A DNA stretch of 64,000 nt from Gloeocapsopsis sp. IPPAS B-1203 (GCF_002749975.1 NZ_PEIG01000002.1:496001-560000); one strand, 5' to 3'; counted from the stretch's first letter, positions 35,989 to 45,504 are shown. A program made the numbers and translations. The notes: generated by a model not told the origin, from the letters alone.

Positions 35989-37532
35989 TTAACCTGAGTA
36001 ATCACTACCAGAACCATACTTCCATGCATCGCTGAATCTATGACAGTAGTAACGCGGTCTTGGTGGTAAGTTTTTACTCCATAAATGTAGAGGAAAAAAA
36101 TGAAATAAACTTGTATAAATTCCTAAATTTATATAATGAATCATCCAATTAAGTAATTGTCTTAATCCAACCTGAGGGATCACCTTAGCAACTAATAACG
36201 GATGTGCCAATCCTGTTTTAACAGTGTTTTAGTTAAAGCAGGAAATTGAACCACATCTTGTAAAAATGGTTTTAGTACCGAGTCTCCTAAGAGATTCATT
36301 TCTTGAAACACAGCTGACAAAAGTTGATTAATTTGATTGGAATCAACTTGTTGATCGACACCAACACTCATTGCTTTTTGAAATAACCACGTAACACTGA
36401 TGTTAGGTTGGTAGGGTTGTAGAAGTGCTAAAGCTTGTACAGAAAGGCGATCGCAACTTAGTGCTTCGTGAATACCAAAAGTTAAACGCTTAAGGTGACG
36501 GATCATAGCGCCAAATCCACCAAAGCTAACGGGAGATTGACTACTGCTACTATCTCCAATAGGAAGTATCCGATTCCACGTTAGACGCAACGGATGCTGA
36601 TAAGAAGGAAAAAAACCAAATAGCGCTCTTTGCAGTTGTAGCTGATTTAAATCTACATTCTGGTACTCTGGCATTAAGTGCAGATAATCCTCAAACAAAT
36701 CTTCTAGGCTAGGACGTCCAGGTTCAGTATCCATATAAGTAAATAAATATGTCGTTCTGCCATCGCGTGCCGGAAAAGCTTCCCAAAAGTACTGACATTG
36801 CTGCTGTATTGGCGTAAAAGTTACGAGTAAGTCTCCTGTGTCATTTTGAGGAAAACCAGTAGCACAACTACCCACAACTAAGCAGACTCCATCAGGTTTT
36901 CCTTGTCTTGCTTGCTGAACAATTGGGGAGCCATATCCCATTGCATCTAGTAATAAGCGAGTCTTAATAACGTCGTTTCCTGCTGTTTTGACAGCTACGC
37001 CATTAGGATGTACCGTGGCACTCATAAAAGGCATATCTTCAAATAATCTACCCCCAGCTGCCAGGAACTTTGATTTGAGCGTTTCTAATAAATAAACTGG
37101 ATCGACACCAATATTTAAAACATCACGAACCCAGACTTCCGTACCTTGATGAAAGCTAACACGGGCGGGGTTGTATTCTGTGGCGATCGCTTTTTCTAAC
37201 TCTGCTGTCGTGAGTAGATTCAATTCTAAAAAAACCTCTAACTCTTGACGCGAAATATTCCATTCTTGATCTCTACCGCGCAATATTCCTCTTTCAATTA
37301 GTGCAACTCGCCATCCTAATTGTGCCAAAGTGCAGCCAATTAAAATTCCTAAGGTTCCACCACAAATAACAACATCCCAATCAATCTTTTCTAAAGCCTG
37401 ATCGCTTTGAGCGATCGCTGTAGGAACAGCAGTATTTTCTGCTCTAATTGATGCCAACACGCGATCTGTACAGCGCAAACCACTCAGGGGATCGCCAGGC
37501 AATTGGGAGAGGATTTCTTCAGTAAGGCTCAT
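35989..37532 (-). pseudogene. CruP-like lycopene-cyclase-family flavoprotein, frameshifted near its 3' end
   Basis: Frame 1 runs from ATG 37530-37532 to a TAG at 36192-36194 and encodes 446 residues. The N-terminus has an FAD-binding Rossmann motif (VVICGGTLGILIGCTLAQLG), then IERGILRGRDQEWNISRQEL and the conserved PIGDSSSSQSPVSFGGFGAM. The true C-terminus continues in a second frame from about 36210 to 35989 (GLAHPLLVAKVIPQVGLRQL ... DAWKYGSGSDYSG). The switch happens at TTAAAACAGG (about 36205-36214), where one more A would restore one frame: LLK then TGLAHPLL. So a single-base deletion in a poly-A run, or a sequencing error, splits the gene. CruP belongs to the CruA/CruP FAD-dependent cyclase family of carotenoid metabolism. 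I am moderately sure of CruP over CruA. Confidence 0.75.
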
Positions 37533-37570
37533 TTGGAAACACTTGAAATAGTTTTGAGTTTTGAGCTTTG

Positions 37571-37599
37571 TTAGCGTAGCGGTGCCTTAGCACGTTTTG
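37571..37599. repeat. 29-bp interspersed repeat, copy 1
   Basis: The sequence TTAGCGTAGCGGTGCCTTAGCACGTTTTG starts here and is repeated exactly at 37654-37682. It lies in the 304-bp gap between the ketoacyl synthase and the CruP-like gene, a gap with no ORF that is filled with this repeat, AT-rich GAGTTTTGAATT words and GCTGGAGG/GCCGGAGG words. It resembles a known type of short GC-rich dispersed repeat in cyanobacteria. Confidence 0.7.
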
Positions 37600-37653
37600 A
37601 ATTGTTCGCTTTCCAAAGGTGCTGGAGGAAATTATCTTAAGTTTTGAATTTTC

Positions 37654-37682
37654 TTAGCGTAGCGGTGCCTTAGCACGTTTTG
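37654..37682. repeat. 29-bp interspersed repeat, copy 2
   Basis: Exact second copy of the 29-bp sequence at 37571, followed by TTCGCGAAGAAAGATGCCGGAGGCAT. The start-to-start distance is 83 bp. A related core (GTTCGCGCAGCGTGTGCGTAG) is found inside the Rpn relic near 55096-55120. Confidence 0.7.
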
Positions 37683-37761
37683 TTCGCGAAGAAAGATGCC
37701 GGAGGCATTTATTAAAAGAATTTTTTTAACTCATAACTCAACACTCAAAACTCTAAAAGTT

Positions 37762-37798
37762 GGTGGACTTTGTTTTTATAGTGTGCGAATTCATTCGC
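37762..37798. repeat. GGTGGACTTTGTTT...GCGAATTCATTCGC repeat, copy 1
   Basis: This segment shares the pattern GGTnGACTTTGTTTnTATAG...GCGAATTCATTCGC with 39108-39143, ending in the palindrome GCGAATTCATTCGC. The two copies are in the same orientation and flank the ketoacyl synthase gene. It may act as a dispersed palindromic element. Confidence 0.65.
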
Positions 37799-37836
37799 CC
37801 AGCTTGTAAAGATCCTAAAGCAGCGATCGCTTTGAT

Positions 37837-38979
37837 TCAAGGATTAAATTTTCCCAAAGCTATTACAGCATTTTGTCCGCCAAAACCAAAACTCAAACAA
37901 AGAGCCGAGCGAATTTTACCTTGACGCGGTGTAGTGACAAAATCTAAATCAAACTCCGGTACTTGTAAGCCCACGCATGGTGGTAATAACTGATGGTGTA
38001 ATGCCATTAGGCAAAAAGCTGTACCTAAAGCCCCAGAAGCCCCTAAAGTGTGTCCTGTAGATCCTTTTGTAGAACTGACAGCAACTCCTTGGGGAAAGAC
38101 AGTTTGGAGTAAATTCGCTTCGTTTTGATCGTTAAGCTTGGTTGCCGTACCGTGGGCGTGAATATAATCAATTTCTGTTGGAGATAATTTACTACGTTCT
38201 AAACATTGTTTAACAGATGCGATCGCACTTTTGCTTCTCGGTTCTGGTGTATTGGCATGATACGCATCACACATCAAACCAAAACCAAGAATTTGACCGT
38301 AGATTTTTGCTTGACGTTCTTGTGCTGAGTGTGCTGATTCCAATACAAAAACAGCCGCGCCTTCTCCTAACACCAATCCTTCGCGATTCCGATCAAAAGG
38401 ATAAGCACCAGTGTGTGCTAGTGCTCCCATTTTTTGAAAACCAGCTAATGTTAATGGTGTAATTGCTGCTTCTACCGCACCTGCGATCGCACTTTGGCAT
38501 TGTCCGATTTGAATTAATTCATAAGCCTGCGCAATTGCCCAGATTCCAGTTGAACAGGCTGCCATAGGTGCTAGAACCGCATTTTTTGTTTTAATTTGAC
38601 GTGCAGCTGCGATCGCTGGTGTATGCGGTAATGTTTCTAACCAGTGTTCTAATTGTTGCAGATCGTGCTGACTCTGATACTGTCGCGCCAAATTTTCCCA
38701 CCATGCTTGATGACTGCGACTTGAGCCAATAACTAAACCACACTCTGGTAATGGTAATTCTAACCCTGCATCTTTAATCGCAGCAGAAACGACCAACTGA
38801 GTGATATAGCTTAAATTAGCAGGTTGTTGCGTTATAAGTGCTAATGGTCGTGGTTTGAGTTCAGCAAATGGTTGTTGTACTCGAATTCCAGAACTTCCAG
38901 CAACTAGGTTGTACCAGCTTGTCTCTAAGTTTGTACCTAAAGACGAAACTAAACCAATACCCGTAACAACAACGTCCAC
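37837..38979 (-). CDS. Beta-ketoacyl-ACP synthase (KAS II/FabF-like)
   Basis: A 380-residue thiolase-fold condensing enzyme. The Cys-His-His triad is visible: PMAACSTGIWAIAQA with the nucleophilic Cys, YIHAHGTATKLND, and SSTKGSTGHTLGASGALG. FDRNREGLVLGEGAA and SFGFGGQNAVIALG are also family-conserved. The housekeeping FabF is usually around 415 residues, so this shorter form may be a paralogue for a specialised lipid or polyketide. It starts at GTG 38977-38979 (GTG GAC GTT GTT), with an AAGGAA Shine-Dalgarno upstream. It lies between two copies of an interspersed repeat, with mnmG upstream on the same strand. Confidence 0.87.
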   Translation of the reverse strand: MDVVVTGIGLVSSLGTNLETSWYNLVAGSSGIRVQQPFAELKPRPLALITQQPANLSYITQLVVSAAIKDAGLELPLPECGLVIGSSRSHQAWWENLARQYQSQHDLQQLEHWLETLPHTPAIAAARQIKTKNAVLAPMAACSTGIWAIAQAYELIQIGQCQSAIAGAVEAAITPLTLAGFQKMGALAHTGAYPFDRNREGLVLGEGAAVFVLESAHSAQERQAKIYGQILGFGLMCDAYHANTPEPRSKSAIASVKQCLERSKLSPTEIDYIHAHGTATKLNDQNEANLLQTVFPQGVAVSSTKGSTGHTLGASGALGTAFCLMALHHQLLPPCVGLQVPEFDLDFVTTPRQGKIRSALCLSFGFGGQNAVIALGKFNP

Positions 38980-39058
38980 TGTGTACTGTTCCTTCGGTGT
39001 ATTAAACCTCCTGTATGAATGGCATTCCTCCGACTAAAGTCAGGGCTATCCGAGCAAA

Positions 39059-39074
39059 GTGTACCTTCGTACAC
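39059..39074 (-). terminator. GTGTAC-CTTC-GTACAC hairpin between mnmG and the KAS gene
   Basis: A perfect 6-bp stem (39059-39064 with 39069-39074) with a CTTC tetraloop lies in the 140-bp gap between mnmG and the ketoacyl synthase gene. It has no adjacent T-run, so it could be a processing or mRNA-stability hairpin rather than a terminator. Confidence 0.35.
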
Positions 39075-39107
39075 TAAATACAAAATTTTTACGATTAAGT
39101 CCACGGA

Positions 39108-39143
39108 GGTAGACTTTGTTTATATAGCAGCGAATTCATTCGC
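39108..39143. repeat. GGTAGACTTTGTTT...GCGAATTCATTCGC repeat, copy 2
   Basis: Second copy of the repeat at 37762. Its right part overlaps the 3' end of mnmG: the codons for the last residues (ANEFAAI) and the stop at 39120 lie within it. The palindrome GCGAATTCATTCGC is at 39130-39143. Confidence 0.65.
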
Positions 39144-41042
39144 ACTCGCTCTCCGCGAACGTACCTCTAGATAGACGAGCAACGCATTGACATCAGCAGG
39201 GTTTACACCACCAATTCTTGCAGCTTGCCCAATTGTCAGAGGTCGTACTTTAGTAAGTTTCTCGCGTGCTTCTTTTGAGAGAGTTTCGATGGCAGCATAA
39301 TCTAAATCCGGTGATAGTGGACGGTGTGATTGCCGCGAGATTTGGTCAATTTGATTTTGTTGACGCTGCAAATAGCCAGAATATTTGATATCAATTTCAG
39401 CACCTTCTTTCTCCACCACATCAAGATCGGGATTCCCTAAACCATGATGTTCGAGGTTTTTATAGTGAAATCCAGGACGTCGCAATAAGTCAGCGAGTGT
39501 GATTGAGCCTTTGATTGCTTGTTGTGTTGTTGCGGCGATCGCTTGCCCTACCGGTTCGTGTTCTTTCACGCGTGTAGCATAGAGTCGTTCTTTTTCCGCT
39601 GCAATATTTGTTTGTTTGCGGGTAAAAAGTTCCCACCGACGATCGTCAACTAACCCAATTTCACGCCCTAACGGTGTCAAACGCTGATCGGCATTATCAG
39701 AACGCAGTAACAATCGATATTCTGAACGGCTAGTCAGCATCCGATAAGGTTCGCGGAGATCTTTGGTACACAAATCGTCTACTAGGGTACCGATATAACT
39801 TTGTTCGCGAGGAAAAACGACCATTTCCTGATGCCGCACATAACGAACGGCATTGATCCCAGCAACGATTCCCTGGGCTGCTGCTTCTTCGTAGCCTGTT
39901 GTACCGTTAATTTGTCCAGCACAAAATAACCCCGCGACTTTCTTCGTCATGAGCGTCGGGTAACATTGCGTTGCGGGTAAGTAGTCATATTCCACTGCAT
40001 AAGCTGGACGCAGCATCACGCAATTTTCGAGTCCTGGAAGCGTGCGCAGCATCTGGAGTTGCAGTGCTTCAGGTAAGCCTGTCGAAAAGCCTTGAATATA
40101 CAGTTCCGGAATATCGCGTCCTTCTGGTTCAATAAAGATTTGATGGCTTTCTTTATCAGCAAAGCGGACAATTTTATCTTCAATACTGGGGCAGTAGCGC
40201 GGTCCTTTGGCATCTACCCAGCCGCCATAAACTGGCGATAAATGAAGGTTATCGCGGATCAATTGATGTGTTTGGGCAGTAGTGCGTGTGAGGTAACAAG
40301 GCATTTGCTCGCGTTCTACCCACACATTCGGGTCAAAACTGAACCAACGAACTTCTGAGTCGCCTGGTTGGGGTTCTAATTGAGTGTAATCGAGCGATCG
40401 CTTATCAACTCGTGCTGGTGTTCCTGTTTTTAATCGTCCGGTTTCAAAGCCTAGAGAATTGAGTGTCTCCGTTAGTCCCTCTGCTGCAAATTCCCCTGCG
40501 CGTCCTGCTGGCATTGATTTATTGCCGACCCAAATGCGACCGCCAAGAAATGTTCCAGTCGTTAAGATCACTGTGGGAGATTTGAAACCCACACCAAAGT
40601 AAGTTTCAACCCCTACAATTTCATCATTCGCCCCCAATACCAAATCTGTCACCATCGCTTCGCGAATCGTCAAGTTTTCTTGGTTCTCGACAATGCCTTT
40701 CATCACCGCTGCATATTCCCGCTTATCAGTTTGAGCGCGTAATGCCCACACAGCAGGTCCGCGAGAAGAGTTAAGTATCCGCTTTTGCAGGTAGGTACGG
40801 TCTGCCATTTTGCCGATTTCTCCACCCAAAGCATCGACTTCATGTGTCAACTGCGATTTGGCAGGACCTCCCACAGCAGGATTACACGGTTGCCAGGCAA
40901 TTTTATCTAAGTTAAGCGTCAAAAGTAGCGTCCGACAACCCAATCGCGCAGTAGCTAGGGCAGCTTCACAACCGGCATGACCTGCTCCGACAACGATGAC
41001 ATCAAACGCGTCGATAAATTCTACATTGGTGAGCGATCGCAT
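39120..41042 (-). CDS. mnmG: tRNA uridine-5-carboxymethylaminomethyl modification enzyme MnmG
   Basis: A 640-residue FAD enzyme that, with MnmE, installs the cmnm5 group at U34 of tRNAs. The N-terminal FAD motif [21 protein letters not shown] is clear, followed by [31 protein letters not shown] and [18 protein letters not shown] are strongly conserved GidA motifs, and the tRNA-binding region includes [18 protein letters not shown]. Length is within the usual 620-640 range. ATG 41040-41042 overlaps a HIP1 octamer. The last seven residues are encoded by an interspersed repeat that also supplies the stop, an unusual end. The gene is probably transcribed alone. Confidence 0.97.
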   Translation of the reverse strand: MRSLTNVEFIDAFDVIVVGAGHAGCEAALATARLGCRTLLLTLNLDKIAWQPCNPAVGGPAKSQLTHEVDALGGEIGKMADRTYLQKRILNSSRGPAVWALRAQTDKREYAAVMKGIVENQENLTIREAMVTDLVLGANDEIVGVETYFGVGFKSPTVILTTGTFLGGRIWVGNKSMPAGRAGEFAAEGLTETLNSLGFETGRLKTGTPARVDKRSLDYTQLEPQPGDSEVRWFSFDPNVWVEREQMPCYLTRTTAQTHQLIRDNLHLSPVYGGWVDAKGPRYCPSIEDKIVRFADKESHQIFIEPEGRDIPELYIQGFSTGLPEALQLQMLRTLPGLENCVMLRPAYAVEYDYLPATQCYPTLMTKKVAGLFCAGQINGTTGYEEAAAQGIVAGINAVRYVRHQEMVVFPREQSYIGTLVDDLCTKDLREPYRMLTSRSEYRLLLRSDNADQRLTPLGREIGLVDDRRWELFTRKQTNIAAEKERLYATRVKEHEPVGQAIAATTQQAIKGSITLADLLRRPGFHYKNLEHHGLGNPDLDVVEKEGAEIDIKYSGYLQRQQNQIDQISRQSHRPLSPDLDYAAIETLSKEAREKLTKVRPLTIGQAARIGGVNPADVNALLVYLEVRSRRASANEFAAI

Positions 41043-41293
41043 AAGCTATGGCTTTAAATCGGGCAGCTAAGGACTTATATTTAATTCTAATCGTTCGTCG
41101 TTTACAACTCACCAAACATTCAGCAACACTACTCATTGTCAAAAAGCTTGCCTCATTGTGTCAAGCCGATAAACACAACTTTTGTCTTGAAGCTTAAGTT
41201 AAGCTAATTGCTAACAGCTAACAGCTAATCGCTTTGATAACTTTTCACGCTATTTTAAACAGCAAGTCCCCCTGAGTATAGCTACAGAAGCTT

Positions 41294-41629
41294 GTGAAAT
41301 ACTTCTTTCTCACTGATGGCTGGACAGTCTGCCGAGTATGGGCATCTGATGGTCTATGGAACGAAACCGCATGGCGGCGTCAACCAAATATCCAACGCTT
41401 AAATATTTGTCTCGTAGAAGCCAGTGAAAAGTTGTGGTTATATTGCGTCGAAGACGTAGTATTAACTGTAGAGGTCAAACCGATAGTGAATACTCAAGAT
41501 AACTCCACAGCTCAAAAAATTGGTCAAGTAGTCCTCAAACGCTTGATTAGTGCCGAACAAGTCATTGAGCGACTAGGCGCAGCCGAGGCAATGTGTCAGT
41601 TAAAGAGTATTCAATTAGTTGTCCAATAA
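41294..41629 (+). CDS. Conserved cyanobacterial hypothetical protein upstream of psbB
   Basis: A 111-residue protein from GTG 41294; no clear Shine-Dalgarno. Recognisable features are KYFFLTDGWTVCRVWASDG at the start, LCLVEASEKLWLYCVEDVVL-like strands in the middle, and GQVVLKRLISAEQVIERLG followed by CQLKSIQLV at the end. No membrane helix or signal. I do not know a function. It lies 209 bp before psbB on the same strand, and the gap contains an AT-rich psbB promoter region. The biased composition supports it as a real gene, but only moderately. Confidence 0.65.
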   Translation: MKYFFLTDGWTVCRVWASDGLWNETAWRRQPNIQRLNICLVEASEKLWLYCVEDVVLTVEVKPIVNTQDNSTAQKIGQVVLKRLISAEQVIERLGAAEAMCQLKSIQLVVQ

Positions 41630-41838
41630 GTCCCACACCCAGATGGGATCGCTCTTGCAATCGGCACAGGACATAGTTACACTTTTTTAATAATTCTCAT
41701 TTTTGTTTGTATTTCCTTTGCTTGATTATGAAGACAATCTGTCAACACGCAGTGACGTTTTCTAGCAAGCACCTGGTAATAACAAAAAGTTGAAAAATTG
41801 CGTTGTAGACATAATTCACCCTTGGAGGATCGTAGTCG

Positions 41839-43395
41839 ATGGGACTACCCTGGTACCGAGTACACACAGTCGTCTTGAATGATCCAGGGCGATTGATTTC
41901 TGTACACCTCATGCATACTGCACTTGTCGCAGGTTGGGCTGGTTCTATGGCCCTGTATGAATTAGCAATTTTTGACTCCAGCGATCCGGTTCTCAACCCC
42001 ATGTGGCGGCAGGGAATGTACGTGCTGCCCTTTATGGCACGCTTAGGCGTTACCGGTTCCTGGGGAGGCTGGAATGTTACAGGGAGTGCTGTAACTGACC
42101 CTGGAATTTGGTCATTTGAAGGCGTTGCTGCTGCCCATATTATTCTATCTGGGCTGTTATTCTTAGCTGCCGTTTGGCACTGGGTTTACTGGGATTTAGA
42201 ACTGTTTAGAGATCCGCGCACCGGCGAACCCGCGCTTGATTTGCCGAAAATGTTTGGCATCCACTTGTTTTTATCTGGTCTATTGTGCTTTGGTTTTGGT
42301 GCGTTCCACCTTACCGGACTATTTGGTCCAGGAATGTGGGTGTCTGACCCATATGGCTTGACTGGTAGCGTTCAGCCTGTAGCGCCGGAATGGGGACCTG
42401 CAGGGTTTAACCCCTTCAACCCTGGCGGCGTAGTGGCACACCACATTGCTGCTGGGATCGTTGGTATTATTGCTGGCTTATTTCACCTTTCAGTAAGACC
42501 ACCTGAACGGCTGTACAAAGCCTTACGGATGGGTAATATTGAAACCGTACTTGCTAGCAGTATTGCCGCAGTATTCTTCGCTGCCTTTGTCGTTGCTGGG
42601 ACTATGTGGTACGGCAACGCGACTACACCAATCGAATTGTTTGGTCCTACCCGTTATCAATGGGATGATGGTTATTTCAAACAAGAAATTGACCGTCGTG
42701 TACAAGCGAGTGTAGCAGAGGGAGCTTCTTTATCTGAGGCTTGGGCAGAGATTCCTGAAAAGCTTGCCTTCTACGACTACATCGGTAATAACCCTGCTAA
42801 AGGTGGTCTATTCCGTGTAGGTCCGATGAATAAAACTAATGGCGTTGCTTTGGGTTGGTTGGGTCATCCGGTCTTTAAAGATGCAGAAGGGCGTGAATTA
42901 TTTGTCCGTCGGATGCCTGCATTCTTTGAAACTTTCCCTGTACTCTTAACTGACGCAGATGGTATTGTCCGTGCTGACATTCCTTTCCGTCGAGCAGAAT
43001 CTAAATACAGCTTTGAACAAGCAGGAATTACCGTTAGCTTTTATGGCGGTGAGTTAGGTGGACAAACTTTTACAGATCCAACTGATGTGAAAAAGTATGC
43101 TCGTCAAGCTCAATTAGGTGAACCATTCTTGTTTGATGGCGATCAAAGTACTCGATTTGGCGATCTTGCTATTGCTAAGCCTGATGGTGTATTCCGTACT
43201 TCTCCTAGAGGTTGGTTTACTTTTGCACACGCTACTTTTGCTTTGTTATTCTTCTTTGGTCATCTCTGGCATGGTTCTCGGACAATCTTCCGCGACGTAT
43301 TTGCTGGAATTGAAGCAGATCTAGAAGAGCAAGTCGAGTTTGGTCTATTCCAGAAATTGGGTGACAAGACAACCAGAAAGAAAGAAGCTGTTTAG
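41839..43395 (+). CDS. psbB: Photosystem II CP47 chlorophyll-binding protein
   Basis: A 518-residue CP47, the inner antenna of photosystem II, which binds chlorophyll a and carotenoid with six membrane helices and a large luminal loop. The N-terminus [20 protein letters not shown] is highly characteristic, and His-rich helix motifs occur ([60 protein letters not shown]). Loop E spans about residues 260-445. The C-terminal sixth helix ([20 protein letters not shown]) ends in the usual charged tail. The gene has a good GGAGG Shine-Dalgarno (41823-41827). It is slightly longer than the common 507-510 residues. It is followed by psbT, the conserved cyanobacterial and plastid order. Confidence 0.98.
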   Translation: MGLPWYRVHTVVLNDPGRLISVHLMHTALVAGWAGSMALYELAIFDSSDPVLNPMWRQGMYVLPFMARLGVTGSWGGWNVTGSAVTDPGIWSFEGVAAAHIILSGLLFLAAVWHWVYWDLELFRDPRTGEPALDLPKMFGIHLFLSGLLCFGFGAFHLTGLFGPGMWVSDPYGLTGSVQPVAPEWGPAGFNPFNPGGVVAHHIAAGIVGIIAGLFHLSVRPPERLYKALRMGNIETVLASSIAAVFFAAFVVAGTMWYGNATTPIELFGPTRYQWDDGYFKQEIDRRVQASVAEGASLSEAWAEIPEKLAFYDYIGNNPAKGGLFRVGPMNKTNGVALGWLGHPVFKDAEGRELFVRRMPAFFETFPVLLTDADGIVRADIPFRRAESKYSFEQAGITVSFYGGELGGQTFTDPTDVKKYARQAQLGEPFLFDGDQSTRFGDLAIAKPDGVFRTSPRGWFTFAHATFALLFFFGHLWHGSRTIFRDVFAGIEADLEEQVEFGLFQKLGDKTTRKKEAV

Positions 43396-43413
43396 TGCTT
43401 TAACATAAATTGT

Positions 43414-43480
43414 AAAGAACGGTAAATAATTGCTGTGGCAATCATAGCCTTAGTAGTTTTTTAAACCGTTCTTTTCTTTT
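43414..43480 (+). terminator. Hairpin between psbB and psbT
   Basis: AAAGAACGGT (43414-43423) pairs perfectly with ACCGTTCTTT (43465-43474), then TTCTTTTG follows. A second hairpin (ATTGC-TGTG-GCAAT, 43429-43442) sits in the loop. It could be a partial terminator or a processing and stability element that sets the ratio of psbB to psbT transcripts. Confidence 0.6.
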
Positions 43481-43530
43481 GCTTGGTAAACTATCAATAT
43501 CAGCTCAGCTTGTAATTAGAAAATTGTCCT

Positions 43531-43629
43531 ATGGAAAGCGTTGCTTACATTTTAATTCTTGCCTTGGCAATCGGAACTCTGTTCTTTGCGATCGCCTTTC
43601 GCGAACCCCCTCGCATTCAAAAGAAATAG
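43531..43629 (+). CDS. psbT: Photosystem II reaction centre protein T
   Basis: A 32-residue single-helix PSII subunit encoded by ATG 43531 to TAG 43627-43629. The sequence starts [19 protein letters not shown] and ends in a basic tail (REPPRIQKK), matching PsbT in length and composition. PsbT sits at the PSII dimer interface near the D1/D2 quinone region. The gene lies 135 bp after psbB, in the conserved psbB-psbT order. No psbN or psbH is seen nearby. A Shine-Dalgarno is not obvious. Confidence 0.93.
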   Translation: MESVAYILILALAIGTLFFAIAFREPPRIQKK

Positions 43630-43767
43630 TCATCCCTTTTAGTTCTAGCTAGGGATACAAGTGACAACCGCTGCTACCGATTGTGATAGTGGCGGATTGT
43701 TTGCATTTTGCCTTGTATTAAGGTAAATAAAGTCTTAAGAGTAAATTCTTTTAAAGATGCATTTTTT

Positions 43768-44283
43768 ATGCGCTGTCCATTCTGCCAACATCCTAATCAT
43801 CGGGTGTTGGAATCACGAGTAACAGAAGCAGGACAAAGTATCCGTAGGCGACGTGATTGCCTCAATTGTCAACGTCGCTTTACAACCTATGAGCGTATTG
43901 AGTTTCTCCCCATTACAGTTCTGAAACAAAATGGCGATCGCGAGTGTTTTGATCGCTCAAAACTTCTGCGAGGCATGGTTCAAGCTTGTCACAAAACAGG
44001 TATTTCTACAGTACAACTCGAAGCATTAGTAGATGAAATTGAATCTGAGCTTCAACAACGCACTTCACGCGAAGTCACTAGTCTAGAAATTGGAGAATTG
44101 GTTTTGCAGCACCTCAAGTCACTCAGTGAGGTAGCTTACGTTCGATTTGCTTCGGTATATCGCCAATTTCAAAGCATTCGTGATTTTGTAGATACTTTAG
44201 AAGATCTGTCACACCGTAACAGTTCCGCAGCAACTGACATCGCAGCAGAAGCCATCAACGATTATGAATTCACTCATTCGTGA
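43768..44283 (+). CDS. nrdR: Transcriptional repressor NrdR
   Basis: A 171-residue NrdR, the regulator of ribonucleotide reductase genes, with the four-Cys zinc ribbon ([17 protein letters not shown] then [19 protein letters not shown]) and a following ATP-cone domain (residues about 50-140: [36 protein letters not shown]). The frame opens earlier, but ATG 43768-43770 gives the conserved N-terminus MRCPFC. It ends only 166 bp before the rps1 start, with a promoter in between. No NrdR box or nrd gene is seen in the window. Confidence 0.95.
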   Translation: MRCPFCQHPNHRVLESRVTEAGQSIRRRRDCLNCQRRFTTYERIEFLPITVLKQNGDRECFDRSKLLRGMVQACHKTGISTVQLEALVDEIESELQQRTSREVTSLEIGELVLQHLKSLSEVAYVRFASVYRQFQSIRDFVDTLEDLSHRNSSAATDIAAEAINDYEFTHS

Positions 44284-44297
44284 TCATCAGGTATAAT
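44269..44297 (+). promoter_or_regulatory. Candidate sigma-70-type promoter of rps1
   Basis: A consensus -10 TATAAT at 44292-44297 is preceded by TTCACT (44269-44274, four of six matches to TTGACA) at 17-bp spacing. It lies 153 bp before the S1 start and overlaps the 3' end of nrdR, leaving a long leader of about 145 nt on the S1 transcript. Confidence 0.55.
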
Positions 44298-44449
44298 GGA
44301 GGGTCTGAATACTTGTGCGTATAGATTTGGCTTTCCTACGCTAGGATTAATTAAAGATGTAGGTGTGAAGCGCTGTTAAAGAAGTAGCGTGCATATACAT
44401 CGATAGGAGGCATAAACTTACGGAGACTAACTACCAGGAACACATTAGC

Positions 44450-45466
44450 ATGGTCAATCAGAAACAAACTGTCGCAGAAATTGGTTTTACTCACGAAGAT
44501 TTCGCTGCTCTACTCGATAAGTACGATTATCACTTTAGTCCTGGGGATACGGTAGCTGGGACAGTATTCAGTATCGAGCCTAGAGGCGCTCTGATTGACA
44601 TTGGTGCGAAAACAGCGGCATACATCCCCATTCAGGAGATGTCAATTAACCGCGTAGATTCCCCAGAAGAAGTTTTACAATCGAACGAAACACGGGAATT
44701 CTTTATTCTTACCGATGAAAATGAAGATGGTCAGCTAACGCTGTCAATTCGCCGGATCGAGTATATGCGGGCGTGGGAACGGGTACGCCAGTTGCAAACT
44801 GAAGATGCTACTGTGCGCTCTAATGTCTTTGCAACAAACCGTGGTGGCGCATTAGTTCGCATTGAAGGTCTACGGGGTTTTATCCCAGGATCGCATATCA
44901 GTACTCGTAAGCCCAAGGAAGACTTAGTCGGCGAAGAACTACCACTCAAGTTTTTAGAAGTAGATGAAGACCGCAACCGCTTGGTTCTTTCGCATCGCAG
45001 AGCCTTGGTTGAACGCAAGATGAACCGTCTAGAAGTCGGTGAGGTCGTTATTGGTACTGTACGCGGAATTAAGCCTTACGGTGCATTTATTGATATCGGT
45101 GGCGTGAGCGGTTTGCTGCACATTTCTGAAATTTCGCACGATCACATTGATACGCCTCATAGCGTGTTTAACGTCAATGATGAAGTGAAAGTTATGATCA
45201 TTGATTTAGACGCTGAACGCGGTCGGATTTCGCTGTCTACGAAACAGCTAGAACCAGAACCAGGAGACATGATTAAAAACCGTGACCTGGTATATGACAA
45301 AGCAGAGGAAATGGCTGCTAAGTATCGAGAGCAGATGCTTGCTAAACAACAAGGAATAACTTTAGAAGAAACTGAAGCAGTGGATGAAGAAATTCCGGCT
45401 GCTACTGAAGAAGAAATTCCTACTGCTATTGAAGAAGAAATTCCGGCTGCTATTGACGAGGAGTAA
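44450..45466 (+). CDS. 30S ribosomal protein S1 (three S1 domains)
   Basis: A 338-residue cyanobacterial-type S1 with three OB-fold S1 domains, the first at about 30-100 (GDTVAGTVFSIEPRGALIDI), the second at about 115-180, and the third at about 195-275 (GEVVIGTVRGIKPYGAFIDI then HISEISHDHIDTP). S1 unwinds and docks mRNA on the 30S subunit. The cyanobacterial form is shorter than the six-domain E. coli protein. The C-terminal tail (about 305-338) is unusual: three near-identical octapeptides with EEIPAA/EEIPTA cores, encoded by a 24-bp DNA tandem repeat. Start ATG 44450 has AGGAA upstream. It is terminated by a strong intrinsic terminator. Confidence 0.95.
   Translation: MVNQKQTVAEIGFTHEDFAALLDKYDYHFSPGDTVAGTVFSIEPRGALIDIGAKTAAYIPIQEMSINRVDSPEEVLQSNETREFFILTDENEDGQLTLSIRRIEYMRAWERVRQLQTEDATVRSNVFATNRGGALVRIEGLRGFIPGSHISTRKPKEDLVGEELPLKFLEVDEDRNRLVLSHRRALVERKMNRLEVGEVVIGTVRGIKPYGAFIDIGGVSGLLHISEISHDHIDTPHSVFNVNDEVKVMIIDLDAERGRISLSTKQLEPEPGDMIKNRDLVYDKAEEMAAKYREQMLAKQQGITLEETEAVDEEIPAATEEEIPTAIEEEIPAAIDEE
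45383..45454 (+). repeat. Three 24-bp tandem repeats in the tail of the S1 gene
   Basis: Three head-to-tail copies (45383-45406, 45407-45430, 45431-45454) of a 24-bp unit around GAAGAAATTCCGGCTGCTAC encode the acidic tail EEIPAATE-EEIPTAIE-EEIPAAID. The copies differ by a few substitutions. Because the unit is a multiple of three, copy number can change without breaking the frame. Confidence 0.85.
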
Positions 45467-45504
45467 GTTTATTTTTGCGGAGAAAGTAGCAACAATACAT
45501 GTTT

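Noticed and set aside
41205-41240. Possible CRISPR-like short repeats (GCTAACAGCTAACAGC)
   Set aside because: Repeat units of 7-9 bp without spacers; low-complexity tract only.
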